Positions 16,273-24,327 of a stretch of DNA of 37,943 nucleotides are shown here, piece by piece. The position numbers and the translations under genes were made by a program. The notes below the pieces were generated by a model. That model saw only the letters and a list, made by a program, of their open reading frames with translations, was not told the DNA's origin and ran no database searches. Origin of the DNA: CAZPAV01 sp964584755 (lineage in GTDB: Bacteria > Actinomycetota > Acidimicrobiia > Spongiisociales > UBA5794); contig CAZPAV010000028.1 in assembly GCA_964584755.1 (NCBI GenBank), forward strand, positions 1 through 37,943, read 5' to 3'. Positions within the stretch are counted from its first letter, which is position 1, and each line of letters begins with the position of its first letter.

Positions 16273-16980
16273 GTGCGGATCGTCGTGGTTCCCGACGCGG
16301 AGGCGGTGGCGGCCGCCGCCGCCGACCGGATCGCCGCCTGGTGTGACGCCGCCTCCGGCCCGCTCGATCTCGGCTGCTCCGGGGGGAGGACCCCGCAGGC
16401 GACGTACCGGGCGCTACGGGACCGGGGGCTCCCCTGGCCCCGGCTCGTGGGGTGGCTCGTCGACGAGCGGTGGGTGCCCCCCGGGCATCCCGAGAGCAAC
16501 GCCGCCATGGTGCGACGGCTCCTCGCCGATCACGTCCCGATGCGCTTCGCGGCCCCCGACACCACCCTGCCCGGCCCCGCCGCGGCGGCCGCCGCCTACG
16601 AGGAGTGGCTGTGGTCCCGCCTCGGGCCGGACCCGGAGCCGCACGTCGTCCTCCTCGGGGTGGGCGACGACGGCCACACCGCCTCCCTCTTCCCCGGCGG
16701 GACCGCCGCCGCCTGCGACCGTCCCGGCTACGTCGCCGAGCCGGTGCCGCACGGAGGCATGGCGCGGCTCTCCGCCACCGGGCCGCTCCTCGCCGCGGCC
16801 CGCCACGTCCTCTTCCTCGCCACCGGGGCGGGCAAGGCGGCCGTCCTGCGGCGGGTCCTCGTCGCGGAGGAGCCCCTCCCCGCCCGTCGGGTGGCGGAGG
16901 CCGCCGCGGAGACGACGTGGCTGCTCGACGCCGCCGCGGCGGCGGACCTCCCCCCGCAGGTCACATCCCGCCCGACCTGA
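16273..16980 (+). CDS. pgl: 6-phosphogluconolactonase
   Basis: Pgl hydrolyses 6-phosphogluconolactone in the oxidative pentose phosphate pathway. The 235-residue product matches the bacterial SOL/DevB-type family: LGCSGGRTPQATYRAL at 33-48, the hallmark VDERWVPPGHPESN at about 63-76, and LLGVGDDGHTASLFPGG near 131-147. The GTG start at 16273 has a very strong AGGAGGTGA site 3 nt upstream. The zwf, gnd and opcA genes often found beside pgl are absent here, so it is a single relocated gene in this window. It overlaps the convergent lipoprotein gene by 20 bp. Confidence 0.95.
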   Translation: MRIVVVPDAEAVAAAAADRIAAWCDAASGPLDLGCSGGRTPQATYRALRDRGLPWPRLVGWLVDERWVPPGHPESNAAMVRRLLADHVPMRFAAPDTTLPGPAAAAAAYEEWLWSRLGPDPEPHVVLLGVGDDGHTASLFPGGTAAACDRPGYVAEPVPHGGMARLSATGPLLAAARHVLFLATGAGKAAVLRRVLVAEEPLPARRVAEAAAETTWLLDAAAAADLPPQVTSRPT

Positions 16981-17314
16981 CGGCGTCGACGACGAGCCGT
17001 CCCACGATCGTCTCGGCGTGGAGGCGGCCGGCCCGCTCGGCGACGAGGCGTCGCAGGTCCTTCCGGTCGCAGCCGAGCCGGGCGGCGTCCTCGTCGATGC
17101 GGGCCGCGGCGTCGTGGAACCGGTCCGCGGGAGGCAGGGAGACGCCGGCGAGGTCCCCCGGGCCGAGGTCGGCGGCGTTCGCGTCCACCTCGTCGATGAG
17201 CTCCTGGACGAAGCCGATCGCCTCGTCGGCGACACCGTCGCAGCTCTTCGGCCGGCCGCCGCCGCAGGCCGACACGACGAGGAGGAAGGCGACGAGCGGG
17301 ACGAGTCTGCGCAC
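16961..17314 (-). CDS. Small putative lipoprotein of unknown function
   Basis: The 117-residue product begins with a lipoprotein signal (VRRLVPLVAFLLVVSACGGG, lipid Cys17). The mature part is predicted helical and acidic, with two further Cys in CDGVADEA and LGCDRKDL that could form a disulfide. The pattern recalls a family of small helical actinobacterial lipoproteins, but I cannot name it. The GTG start has no ribosome-binding site. A TACCCT at 17328-17323 sits 8 nt before it, consistent with a leaderless mRNA. Downstream of deoC on the same strand. Confidence 0.75.
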   Translation of the reverse strand: MRRLVPLVAFLLVVSACGGGRPKSCDGVADEAIGFVQELIDEVDANAADLGPGDLAGVSLPPADRFHDAAARIDEDAARLGCDRKDLRRLVAERAGRLHAETIVGRLVVDAVRSGGM

Positions 17315-17322
17315 CGACGGCC

Positions 17323-17328
17323 AGGGTA
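17323..17328 (-). promoter_or_regulatory. Probable -10 of the small lipoprotein gene (leaderless)
   Basis: TACCCT on the minus strand, 8 nt before the GTG at 17314. It lies within a short dyad whose 6-bp arms are CGACGG and CCGTCG. Confidence 0.4.
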
Positions 17329-17358
17329 CCGTCGCCGTCGCCGTCCCCTCGCGACCGC

Positions 17359-18048
17359 TCAGCCGTCCTCGTCGCCGCCGACGATCCGCACCCCGGCGGA
17401 GGTGCCGATGCGGGTGGCCCCGGCGGCGAGCATGGCCCGGGCGTCGGCGGCGGTGCGGATCCCGCCGGCGGCCTTCACTCCGGGGGCGGGCCCGACGGCG
17501 TCGCGGATGAGGGCGACGTCGTGGACGGTGGCGCCGCCGGCGTTGAACCCGGTGGAGGTCTTGACGTACTCGGCGCCGGCGGCGACGACGAGCCGGGCGG
17601 CGGCGACGGTCTCGTCGTCGTCGAGGAGCCCGGTCTCGATGATGACCTTCGTGATGGCACCGGCGTCGTGGGCGGCGGCGACGACGGCGGCGACGTCGCG
17701 GGCGACGAGGTCGCGGTCGCCGGAGCGCCACGCCCCCAGGTTCATGACCATGTCGAGCTCGCCGGCCCCGTCGGCGAGGGCCCGGCGCGCCTCGGCGGCC
17801 TTCACCTCCGGGACGTTGGCCCCGAGGGGGAAGCCGACGACGGAGGCCACCGCCACCGGGTACCCGGCGAGGGCGGCGGCGCAGCGCCGCACCCAGGTGG
17901 GGTTGACGCACACCGCGGCGAAGCCGTAGCGGATCGCCTCGGCGCAGAGCCGGTCGATCCGGGCCGCCGACGCGTCGGGTGCGAGGAGGGTGTGGTCGAT
18001 GACCCGGGCGAGCGCACCGGCGTCGTCGGGGGGTTCGGGTGCGGTCAC
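17359..18048 (-). CDS. deoC: Deoxyribose-phosphate aldolase
   Basis: DeoC cleaves 2-deoxyribose 5-phosphate to acetaldehyde and glyceraldehyde 3-phosphate in deoxynucleoside breakdown. The 229-residue protein shows the class I aldolase barrel. It starts with DHTLLAPDAS, followed by CVNP, VASVVGFPLGAN and the catalytic Asp99 in ELDMVMNLG. The Schiff-base Lys163 lies in EYVKTSTGF and Lys192 in GVKAAGGIRT. The GTG at 18048 is preferred because GAGGAG lies 6 nt upstream and a TACCAT -10 is at 18080-18075; longer in-frame starts lack support. No deoA, deoB or deoD is adjacent. Confidence 0.96.
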   Translation of the reverse strand: MTAPEPPDDAGALARVIDHTLLAPDASAARIDRLCAEAIRYGFAAVCVNPTWVRRCAAALAGYPVAVASVVGFPLGANVPEVKAAEARRALADGAGELDMVMNLGAWRSGDRDLVARDVAAVVAAAHDAGAITKVIIETGLLDDDETVAAARLVVAAGAEYVKTSTGFNAGGATVHDVALIRDAVGPAPGVKAAGGIRTAADARAMLAAGATRIGTSAGVRIVGGDEDG

Positions 18049-18136
18049 GGCCGGCTCCTCGGGGCGGGTGCGGCATGGTAGGCCGCCGCCGTGCCGGTTA
18101 CCGCTGTACGGGACCGTCTGCGAGGATGCCGACGAC

Positions 18137-19045
18137 ATGGGCGAACCGGTCATCGCAACCCAGGGGCTCGGGCACGCCTACGGCACGGTGGTGGCCCTCC
18201 ACGACGTGGATCTGGCGATCCCCCGCGGCCGGACCGGGCTGGTGGGGGCGAACGGGGCGGGGAAGACGACCCTCATCCGCATCCTCCTGGGGATCCTCAC
18301 CCCGACGGTGGGGTCGGCGCGGGTCTTCGGTCTCGACACGGTCCGCTCCCCCCTCGAGATCCGCTCCCGCATCGGGTACATGCCGGAGGGCGACTGCCTG
18401 CCGCGGGACGTCTCCGCCGCCGACTTCCTCGTGCACGCCGCGGCGCTCGCCGGGCTCCCGGCGGCGGCGGCGCGCCGGCGGGCGTCGGACGTCCTCACCC
18501 TGGTGGGCCTCGCCGAGGAGCGGTTCCGGCTCCTCGGCGGGTTCTCCACCGGCATGAAGCAGCGCACGAAGCTCGCCCAGGCGATCGTCCACGACCCGGA
18601 GCTCGTCCTCCTCGACGAGCCCACCGCCGGGTTGGATCCGGACGGTCGGGAGGAGATGCTCGACCTCATCGCCCGGCTCGGCGGCTTCGGCATCGACGTC
18701 CTCGTCTCCTCCCACGTCCTGGGCGACATCGAGCGCACCTGCGAGACGGTCGTCATGCTCGAAGGCGGGCGGGTGCTCCGCTCGGGGCCGCTGACGAGCC
18801 TCGTCGACGCCGGCGCCGCCGCGGTGGAGGTGCTGGGGCCGGCCGGCGCCTTCCGGGCGGCGCTCGAGGCCCGGGGCGCCGTGGTGGAGGGCGACGGCGC
18901 CCGGCTCGTCGTCCGCTGGGACGGCGGGGACGTGTTCCTCCTCGTGCGCGACGCCCTGGCGGAGACCGGGACGGGTCTGCGCCGCCTCGGGCCCCGCTCG
19001 ACGAGCCTCGAGGACGTCTTCCTGGGACGCGGGGTGCCGGCGTGA
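18137..19045 (+). CDS. ABC transporter ATP-binding protein (first of pair)
   Basis: A 302-residue ATPase of the ABC-2 export type. Walker A is GANGAGKTT (Lys43), the signature FSTGMKQR is at 136-143, Walker B is LLDEP (Asp160, Glu161), and the switch histidine is in VSSHVL. A ~90-residue C-terminal domain typical of this group follows the ATPase. It is the first of four genes joined by 4-bp overlaps (GTGA, GTGA, ATGA), in the order ATPase, permease, ATPase, permease. The substrate cannot be read from sequence. Confidence 0.93.
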   Translation: MGEPVIATQGLGHAYGTVVALHDVDLAIPRGRTGLVGANGAGKTTLIRILLGILTPTVGSARVFGLDTVRSPLEIRSRIGYMPEGDCLPRDVSAADFLVHAAALAGLPAAAARRRASDVLTLVGLAEERFRLLGGFSTGMKQRTKLAQAIVHDPELVLLDEPTAGLDPDGREEMLDLIARLGGFGIDVLVSSHVLGDIERTCETVVMLEGGRVLRSGPLTSLVDAGAAAVEVLGPAGAFRAALEARGAVVEGDGARLVVRWDGGDVFLLVRDALAETGTGLRRLGPRSTSLEDVFLGRGVPA

Positions 19046-19935
19046 GCTCCCGCCGTGGGGAGGTCTTCGACCTCGGGTACGCGCCGTACGACGGGCCGCG
19101 CCGGGGGCGGCGGGGGGCGGTGACGGCGACGCTCCTCGACGGGATGCTGCGCATCATGGGGATGCGCCGCCGGGCCCGGGCGAAGATCCTCCCCTGGCTG
19201 CTCCTCGGCCTGGCGGTCCTGCCGGCGGTGGTGTTCGTCGGCTTCGCGTTCCTCCTGACGAGCTTCGCGCCGCAGGCCGAGTCCCCCTTCGGCGGTCACG
19301 CCGAGTACTTCGACGTCATCGGCACGATCGTGCTCCTCTTCTCCGCCCTCGCCGCCCCCGAGCTGCTCGTCCCGGACCGGCGCGACGGGGTGCTGGCGGT
19401 GTACGCCTCCCGGCCGCTGCTGCCCCGCGACTACGTCCTGGCCCGCACCGGCGCCCTCGGGGCGGCCCTGGCGGTGTTCCTCCTCGTCCCGCAGCTCCTC
19501 ATGTGGGTCGGGTTCGCCGGGCTGGCGGACACCGGTTTCCTCTCCGGGTTGGTGAGCGGGGCGGCGGACCTCCCCAGGGTGCTCCTCGCCGCGGTGGCGT
19601 ACGCCGCCGGGTACGGGCCTCCGGCGCTGCTCGTCGCCGCGTACGCCCCCCGCAAGTCCTTCGCCTCGGGCGCGTACCTGGGGATCATGCTCATCGGCCT
19701 GGGGGTGGTGGGGGGGATCACGCAGGCGACGACGCTGCCGGGGAACCGCTTCGCCGTCCTGGCGGCCCTCGTGGAGCATCCGGCGTTCGTCCGGGACGGC
19801 ATCTTCGGTCGAACCAACCCGGATCTGCTCGTCGCCCGCGCCGGGTTCTCCCCGTGGCTGTCGGCGCTCGTCATCGCCGTGGTGGCGGTCGTCTCCCTCG
19901 CCCTCGTCGTCCGCCGCTACCGGAGGTTCCTGTGA
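19042..19935 (+). CDS. ABC-2-type permease (first of pair)
   Basis: The 297 residues start with a cytoplasmic segment carrying FDLGYAPYDGPRRGRRGA, a motif seen in a group of actinobacterial ABC permeases. About six membrane helices follow (near 51-72, 92-112, 128-155, 178-200, 212-232 and 270-290). The GTG start overlaps the upstream ATPase stop (GTGA), and the next ATPase gene overlaps its end the same way. It most likely pairs with the first ATPase, but either ATPase could serve it. Confidence 0.85.
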   Translation: MSSRRGEVFDLGYAPYDGPRRGRRGAVTATLLDGMLRIMGMRRRARAKILPWLLLGLAVLPAVVFVGFAFLLTSFAPQAESPFGGHAEYFDVIGTIVLLFSALAAPELLVPDRRDGVLAVYASRPLLPRDYVLARTGALGAALAVFLLVPQLLMWVGFAGLADTGFLSGLVSGAADLPRVLLAAVAYAAGYGPPALLVAAYAPRKSFASGAYLGIMLIGLGVVGGITQATTLPGNRFAVLAALVEHPAFVRDGIFGRTNPDLLVARAGFSPWLSALVIAVVAVVSLALVVRRYRRFL

Positions 19936-20873
19936 GCACCGGACCGGCGTTCGTCGCCGACGCCACCGTCGAGCTCGACGACGTCGGGAAGTGGTTCGGC
20001 CGCAAGGTGGCGGTCGCCGGCATCTCCTGCTCCTTCGGTCCGGGCGTGGCGGGGTTGCTCGGTCCCAACGGGGCGGGGAAGACGACGCTGCTGCGCATGA
20101 TCACCGGCCTCATCCGCCCCTCCCAGGGCCGGGTGCGGCTGCTGGGGGTGGCGCCGCGCCGGGAGCCGGGGGTGTACGCCCGGGTGGGGCTCGTCCCGGA
20201 GGAGGACGCGGTGTATCCGGATCTCACCGCCTTCGCCTACGTGCGGTACGCCGCGGTGCTCTCCCGCACCTCCGACCCGGGCGGCGCCGCCCGGCGGGCG
20301 CTGGCGGCGGTGGATCTCGTCGCCGCGGCGGGAAGGCGGCTCGGCGGGTTCTCGAAGGGGATGCGGCAGCGGGCGAAGGTGGCGGCCGCCCTCGTCGCCG
20401 ACCCGCAGGTGCTCGTCCTCGACGAGCCGCTCAACGGCACCGACCCGCGGCAGCGGGCGCGGCTCATCGCCCTGTTCCGCCGCCTCGGGGAGGAGGGCCG
20501 GACGGTGATCGTCTCCTCCCACGTCCTCGAGGAGATGGAGCGCATGGCGCAGCGGGTCGTGGCGGTGGTCGACGGGAAGCTCGCCGCCGCCGGGGACGTC
20601 GCCGCCATCCGGGCCGCCATGGCCGACATCCCGTACCGGGTGCGGGTGGAGGCGGACCGTCCCCGGGTGCTCGCCGCGGCGCTCGTCGGTGACGCCCTCG
20701 TCGAGGGCGTCACCCTCGACGGCCCGGTGCTGCACGTCGCCACCCGTGACCTGGGGGCGCTGGGTCGCCGCCTCCCCCGGATGGCCCGGGACCGCCGGGT
20801 GCGGGTGACGGTGTTCCAGCCCGAGGACGCCTCCCTGGAGTCCGTGTTCCGCTACCTGGTGCACCGGCGATGA
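19932..20873 (+). CDS. ABC transporter ATP-binding protein (second of pair)
   Basis: A 313-residue ATPase, similar in design to the first of this cluster but clearly diverged. Walker A is GPNGAGKTT (Lys50), the signature FSKGMRQR, Walker B VLDEP with the D-loop NGTDP, and the switch histidine is in VSSHVLEEM. A C-terminal domain of about 85 residues follows. It overlaps the permeases on both sides by 4 bp. Confidence 0.93.
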   Translation: MSTGPAFVADATVELDDVGKWFGRKVAVAGISCSFGPGVAGLLGPNGAGKTTLLRMITGLIRPSQGRVRLLGVAPRREPGVYARVGLVPEEDAVYPDLTAFAYVRYAAVLSRTSDPGGAARRALAAVDLVAAAGRRLGGFSKGMRQRAKVAAALVADPQVLVLDEPLNGTDPRQRARLIALFRRLGEEGRTVIVSSHVLEEMERMAQRVVAVVDGKLAAAGDVAAIRAAMADIPYRVRVEADRPRVLAAALVGDALVEGVTLDGPVLHVATRDLGALGRRLPRMARDRRVRVTVFQPEDASLESVFRYLVHRR

Positions 20874-21622
20874 CCCCGGCCGCCGCCATCGCCCGCCTCA
20901 CCGCCCGCCGTCTCCTCCGCTGGCGCCGGCTCCTCCTCTTCGGCGCCTTGGAGCTGGCGCCGGCGGGGGTGTTCCTCCTCTCGACGACCGCCACCGGGAC
21001 GGCGTCGGCGTCCCGGCAGGCGGTGGAGGTCGCCGCCGGGCTCGTCTTCCCGCTCCTCGTGCCCGTCGTGTCGTTGGTGTTCGCCGCGGGGGCGCTGGGG
21101 AACGAGCGGCGCGACGGGACCCTCTCCTTCCTCGTGCTGCGGCCGTTGCGCCGCTGGCAGATCGGCGCGGCGGGCCTCGCCGCGGCGCTGGCGGGGGCGC
21201 TCGTCCTCGACGCCGTCGGGGTCGTCGCCTTCGGACTGGCCCACGCCGCCGAGGCGGGGTCGGTGTCGCTGCTGGTGCCGCTCCTGGTGGGAACGGCGGT
21301 CACCACCGCCCTGTACGTGGCGATCTTCGTGCCGTTGGGGTTCCTCACCGACCGGGCGGTCCTCCTCGGGTTGGTGTTCGTCTTCGTCTACGAGAACGGC
21401 GTCGCCGCGGCGCTCGGCTCCCTGGCGTCCCTCTCCCCGTGGCGGATCGGGATGTCGGCGTTCGCCGCCCTCGCCCCGCCGGAGGCGGCGGCGCGCATCC
21501 CCATCTTCGCCCTCGGCGACCTGGCGCCCAGCCTGGGACGCCCGGTGCTGACCGCGGCGCTGCTCCTGGTGGCGGCGACGCTGCTGCTCGGCGCCCTGCT
21601 GCGCCGCCGGGACCTCGCCTGA
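20870..21622 (+). CDS. ABC-2-type permease (second of pair)
   Basis: The 250-residue integral membrane protein has about six helices separated by short loops, including AAGLVFPLLVPVVSLVFAAG and LLVPLLVGTAVTTALYVAIF. GNERRDGTLSFLVLRPL near 77-93 is a typical cytoplasmic loop of ABC-2 permeases that regulates membrane transport of polymers, lipids or drugs. The ATG overlaps the stop of the preceding ATPase gene. It is much shorter than the first permease and lacks its N-terminal segment, so the two are not recent duplicates. Confidence 0.85.
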   Translation: MTPAAAIARLTARRLLRWRRLLLFGALELAPAGVFLLSTTATGTASASRQAVEVAAGLVFPLLVPVVSLVFAAGALGNERRDGTLSFLVLRPLRRWQIGAAGLAAALAGALVLDAVGVVAFGLAHAAEAGSVSLLVPLLVGTAVTTALYVAIFVPLGFLTDRAVLLGLVFVFVYENGVAAALGSLASLSPWRIGMSAFAALAPPEAAARIPIFALGDLAPSLGRPVLTAALLLVAATLLLGALLRRRDLA

Positions 21623-21671
21623 GGGCCGGTGTCGGGGGAAACGCCGGGTGGACCGGTACCGTGACGTTCGC

Positions 21672-23315
21672 ATGAGCGGGTCCGACGATCGGTTGAAGCG
21701 GGGCAGGATCGGCGTCGCCGCCCTCGTCGTCGGTGGCGGCATCCTGGCGTCGCGACTCCTCGGGGTCCTCCGCGAGGTGGTGTTCGCCGCGCTGCTCGGC
21801 GCCACCGGGGTGACCGACACCTACGTGGCGGCGTTCCGCATCCCCGACTACGCCAACTACCTCCTCGCCGGCGGGTTCCTCACCATCACCTTCATCCCCA
21901 TCTTCGCCCGCTACCTCGCCTGGCGGGACGAGGAGGAGGGGTGGCGCGGGTTCACCGCGATCCTCCGCTGGCTGGCGCTGGGCGTCTCCGGGCTGGTGGT
22001 GGCGGGGTGGGTGGCGGCGCCGGTGGTCCTGGGGGCGTTGTATCCGGATTTCACTCCGGCGCAGCTCGCCGAGACGGTGCGCCTCACCCGCATCGTCATC
22101 CCCGCCCAGCTCGCCTTCGTCCTCGGCGCCATGTTCGCCGCGGTGCAGTACGCCAAGGGGTACTTCGTCGTCCCCGCCTTCGCCCCGGTCCTGTACAACC
22201 TGGGGATCATCGCCGGCGGGGTGGGGTTCACCGTGTGGCGGGGGGAGGCGAGCCCGGAGGGGTTCATCTGGGGGGCGCTGGTGGGGGCGTTCGCCGGGAA
22301 CTTCGCGCTGCAGCTCTGGGGCGCCCGCCGGGTGGGGATGCGTCTCGACTTCTCGGCGCCGTGGCGGCATCCGGCGGTCCGCCAGTACGTCCTCATCGCG
22401 CTGCCGCTCATGCTGGGCCAGTCGATCGTCGCCCTCGACGAGACGTTCATGAGCGTCTTCGGCGGCCTGGTGGGACCGGGGGCGCAGACCCGCCTCCTCT
22501 ACGCCCGCCGCACCATGCTCGTGCCGGTGGGGATCATCGCCCAGGCGGCGGCGGTGGCGGCGTATCCGTTCCTCGCCCGCCTCTTCGCCGAGGGGAACGT
22601 CGCCGCCATGCGGCGCACCGTGGATCGGGCGCTGCGCTGGGTCCTCGTGTTGGGGATCGGCGCGGCGGGGCTCCTCGCCGCGCTGGCGCTGCCGATCGTG
22701 CGCACCCTCTTCGAGCGGTTCGCCTTCGGACCGGCCGATTCCGCCGCGGCGGCGGCGGCGCTGTTCTTCTACGCCTTCGCGGTCCCCATCTGGGGGGCGT
22801 TGCAGATCCTCACCCGGGCCTTCTACGCCAGGCGGGAGATGTGGACGCCGGTGGTGGTGGGGACCGGCGTCACCGTCGTGGCGATCCCGACGTACCTGCT
22901 GCTCGCCGGCGGTTTCGGCATCCGGGGGGTGGCGACCGCCAGCGTCGTCTCCTTGGGGCTGTACACGGTGGCGCTCGCCGTGCTGTGGTACCGCCGGGCG
23001 GAGAGCCTCGCCGGGCTGCGCTCGGTGCTGGCGGCGGCGGGCCGGGCCATCCCGCTGGCGGTGCCGGCGGCGGGGGCGGCGTTCGGGGCGTCGTGGCTCG
23101 TCGCCCGCCTGGTGCCCTCCCCGGCGACGGTGCAGGGGCTGCTGGCGACCCTGGCGGGGACGGGGGCGTTCGCCGCGGTCGTCCTCGGGTTCGGGTCGGG
23201 TCTCCACGACCTGCTGCGCCGTCCGCTGCCGGCGGTGGGTGACGCGGTCGGGCCCGGCGGCGGGGCGGCCACCGGGCCCGGTTCGGAGGTCGGGGGCGGT
23301 CAGGCGGGCGGGTAG
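21672..23315 (+). CDS. murJ: Lipid II flippase MurJ
   Basis: MurJ moves lipid II, the peptidoglycan precursor, across the cytoplasmic membrane. The 547-residue product begins with the family's N-terminal signature (SRLLGVLREVVFAALLGATG, then VTDTYVAAFRIPDYANYLLAGG) and has about 14 membrane helices. The C-terminal 30 residues are Gly/Pro-rich and cytoplasmic. The ATG at 21672 is preceded by a -10-like TACCGT (21657-21662) and no good ribosome-binding site, so it may be leaderless. It overlaps sodN tail to tail by 16 bp. Unlike in many actinobacteria, it is not beside pcnA, trxB or parAB in this window. Confidence 0.95.
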   Translation: MSGSDDRLKRGRIGVAALVVGGGILASRLLGVLREVVFAALLGATGVTDTYVAAFRIPDYANYLLAGGFLTITFIPIFARYLAWRDEEEGWRGFTAILRWLALGVSGLVVAGWVAAPVVLGALYPDFTPAQLAETVRLTRIVIPAQLAFVLGAMFAAVQYAKGYFVVPAFAPVLYNLGIIAGGVGFTVWRGEASPEGFIWGALVGAFAGNFALQLWGARRVGMRLDFSAPWRHPAVRQYVLIALPLMLGQSIVALDETFMSVFGGLVGPGAQTRLLYARRTMLVPVGIIAQAAAVAAYPFLARLFAEGNVAAMRRTVDRALRWVLVLGIGAAGLLAALALPIVRTLFERFAFGPADSAAAAAALFFYAFAVPIWGALQILTRAFYARREMWTPVVVGTGVTVVAIPTYLLLAGGFGIRGVATASVVSLGLYTVALAVLWYRRAESLAGLRSVLAAAGRAIPLAVPAAGAAFGASWLVARLVPSPATVQGLLATLAGTGAFAAVVLGFGSGLHDLLRRPLPAVGDAVGPGGGAATGPGSEVGGGQAGG

Positions 23316-23728
23316 ACGCCGGCGCCTCGCGCCTTCTCGGTCTGCCAGAAGACGTCGCTGATCTCGTCGATGAGGTCGACGAGCTCCTGGGACGCGGCGG
23401 GGTCCATGGACTTCTTGGCGTTCCCGGCGGCTTTCGTGGCCCGCCAGAACAGGTCGTGGAGCTGCGGGAACTGCTCGACGTGTTTCGGCTCGAAGAAGTC
23501 GGTCCACAGCACCCACAGGTGGTGCTTGACGAGCTCGGCCCGCTCCTCCTTGATGAGGACGGCCCGGTCCCGGAACACCGGGTCGTCGGAGGCCTGGTAC
23601 TTCTGGGCGATCTTCAGGCAGGACATGGCCTCGATCTTCGCCTGGGCCGGGTCGTACACGCCGCAGAAGAGGTCGCAGTGGGCGTGCGCCTCGTCGCGGG
23701 GGCGGAGCAGCCGTACCACCGTTCGCAT
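23300..23728 (-). CDS. sodN: Nickel superoxide dismutase precursor
   Basis: Nickel SOD dismutes superoxide. The 142-residue precursor has a 16-residue leader that must be removed to expose His17 as the metal-binding N-terminus. The mature start reads HCDLFCGVYDPAQAKIE. The canonical nickel hook is HCDLPCGVY, so mature position 5 is Phe instead of Pro; His1, Cys2, Cys6, Tyr9 and Glu17 are all kept. Arg47 (IKEERAELVKHHLWVLWTDF) is also kept. The codon is TTC, clearly read. The ATG at 23728 has GGAGGTGA upstream. The maturation protease gene is divergent, 91 bp away. It overlaps murJ by 16 bp. Confidence 0.95.
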   Translation of the reverse strand: MRTVVRLLRPRDEAHAHCDLFCGVYDPAQAKIEAMSCLKIAQKYQASDDPVFRDRAVLIKEERAELVKHHLWVLWTDFFEPKHVEQFPQLHDLFWRATKAAGNAKKSMDPAASQELVDLIDEISDVFWQTEKARGAGVYPPA

Positions 23729-23819
23729 GGTCACCTCCATGGGTTCGCGTCCGTCGCCGACACTACCGGGGGGCGTGCCGCAATCGGGGAGCGGCGTACA
23801 CTTCGTGGTGGAGGTGCCG

Positions 23820-24308
23820 ATGGGTAGGAAGGGCCGGTGGGCGGCCGCGGCGGGGGCGGCGGTGCTGGCGGGGGCGGTGGTCCGCCGCCGGCTGCACCGC
23901 TTCGCCGTCGTCGAGGCGTCGATGCGCCCCACGTTGGAGCCGGGCGACTGGCTGGTGGCGCAGCGGCGCACCGCTCCACCCCGCCGTGGCGACATCGTCG
24001 TCTTCGAGCATCCCGAGGTGCCGGGGTTCTGGGTGGTGAAACGGGTCGTCGGCCTCCCCGGGGAGCGGGTGGAGGTCGCCGGCGGGCAGGTGCACGTCGA
24101 CGGGGCGATCCTCGCCGAGCCGTGGGCGGAGGGCCCCACCCTCCCGGAGGGGACGTGGGAGGTGCCCCGGGACGCGGTGTGGGTGTTGGGGGATCAGCGG
24201 GCGCTGTCGGCGGCCGACAGCCGCACCTTGGGGCCGCTGCCGCTGGTGCGGGTGCCGTGGAAGGTCGTCGCCCGCTACTGGCCGCTGGAGCGCGCCGGGC
24301 TGCTGTGA
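23820..24308 (+). CDS. sodX: Nickel-type superoxide dismutase maturation protease (signal-peptidase family S26)
   Basis: The 162-residue protein is a membrane-anchored S26 peptidase. A helix is at about 7-20, the catalytic Ser34 is in EASMRPTLEPGDW and the Lys74 base is in VVKRVVGLPGERV. A GDQ...SADSRTLGPL box sits near the end. In actinobacteria and cyanobacteria a protease of this kind lies beside sodN and removes its leader. Adjacency to sodN makes that role very likely. An ATG start with GGAGG 5 nt upstream is chosen. General signal peptidase I is an alternative, but the protein is shorter than usual. Confidence 0.9.
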   Translation: MGRKGRWAAAAGAAVLAGAVVRRRLHRFAVVEASMRPTLEPGDWLVAQRRTAPPRRGDIVVFEHPEVPGFWVVKRVVGLPGERVEVAGGQVHVDGAILAEPWAEGPTLPEGTWEVPRDAVWVLGDQRALSAADSRTLGPLPLVRVPWKVVARYWPLERAGLL

Positions 24309-24327
24309 GGGGCCGGCGCCGGGCGTC

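Noticed and set aside
23729..23819. Shared nickel-responsive operator between sodN and sodX
   Set aside because: I found -10-like TAGTGT and TACACT but no convincing -35 boxes or clear symmetrical site.
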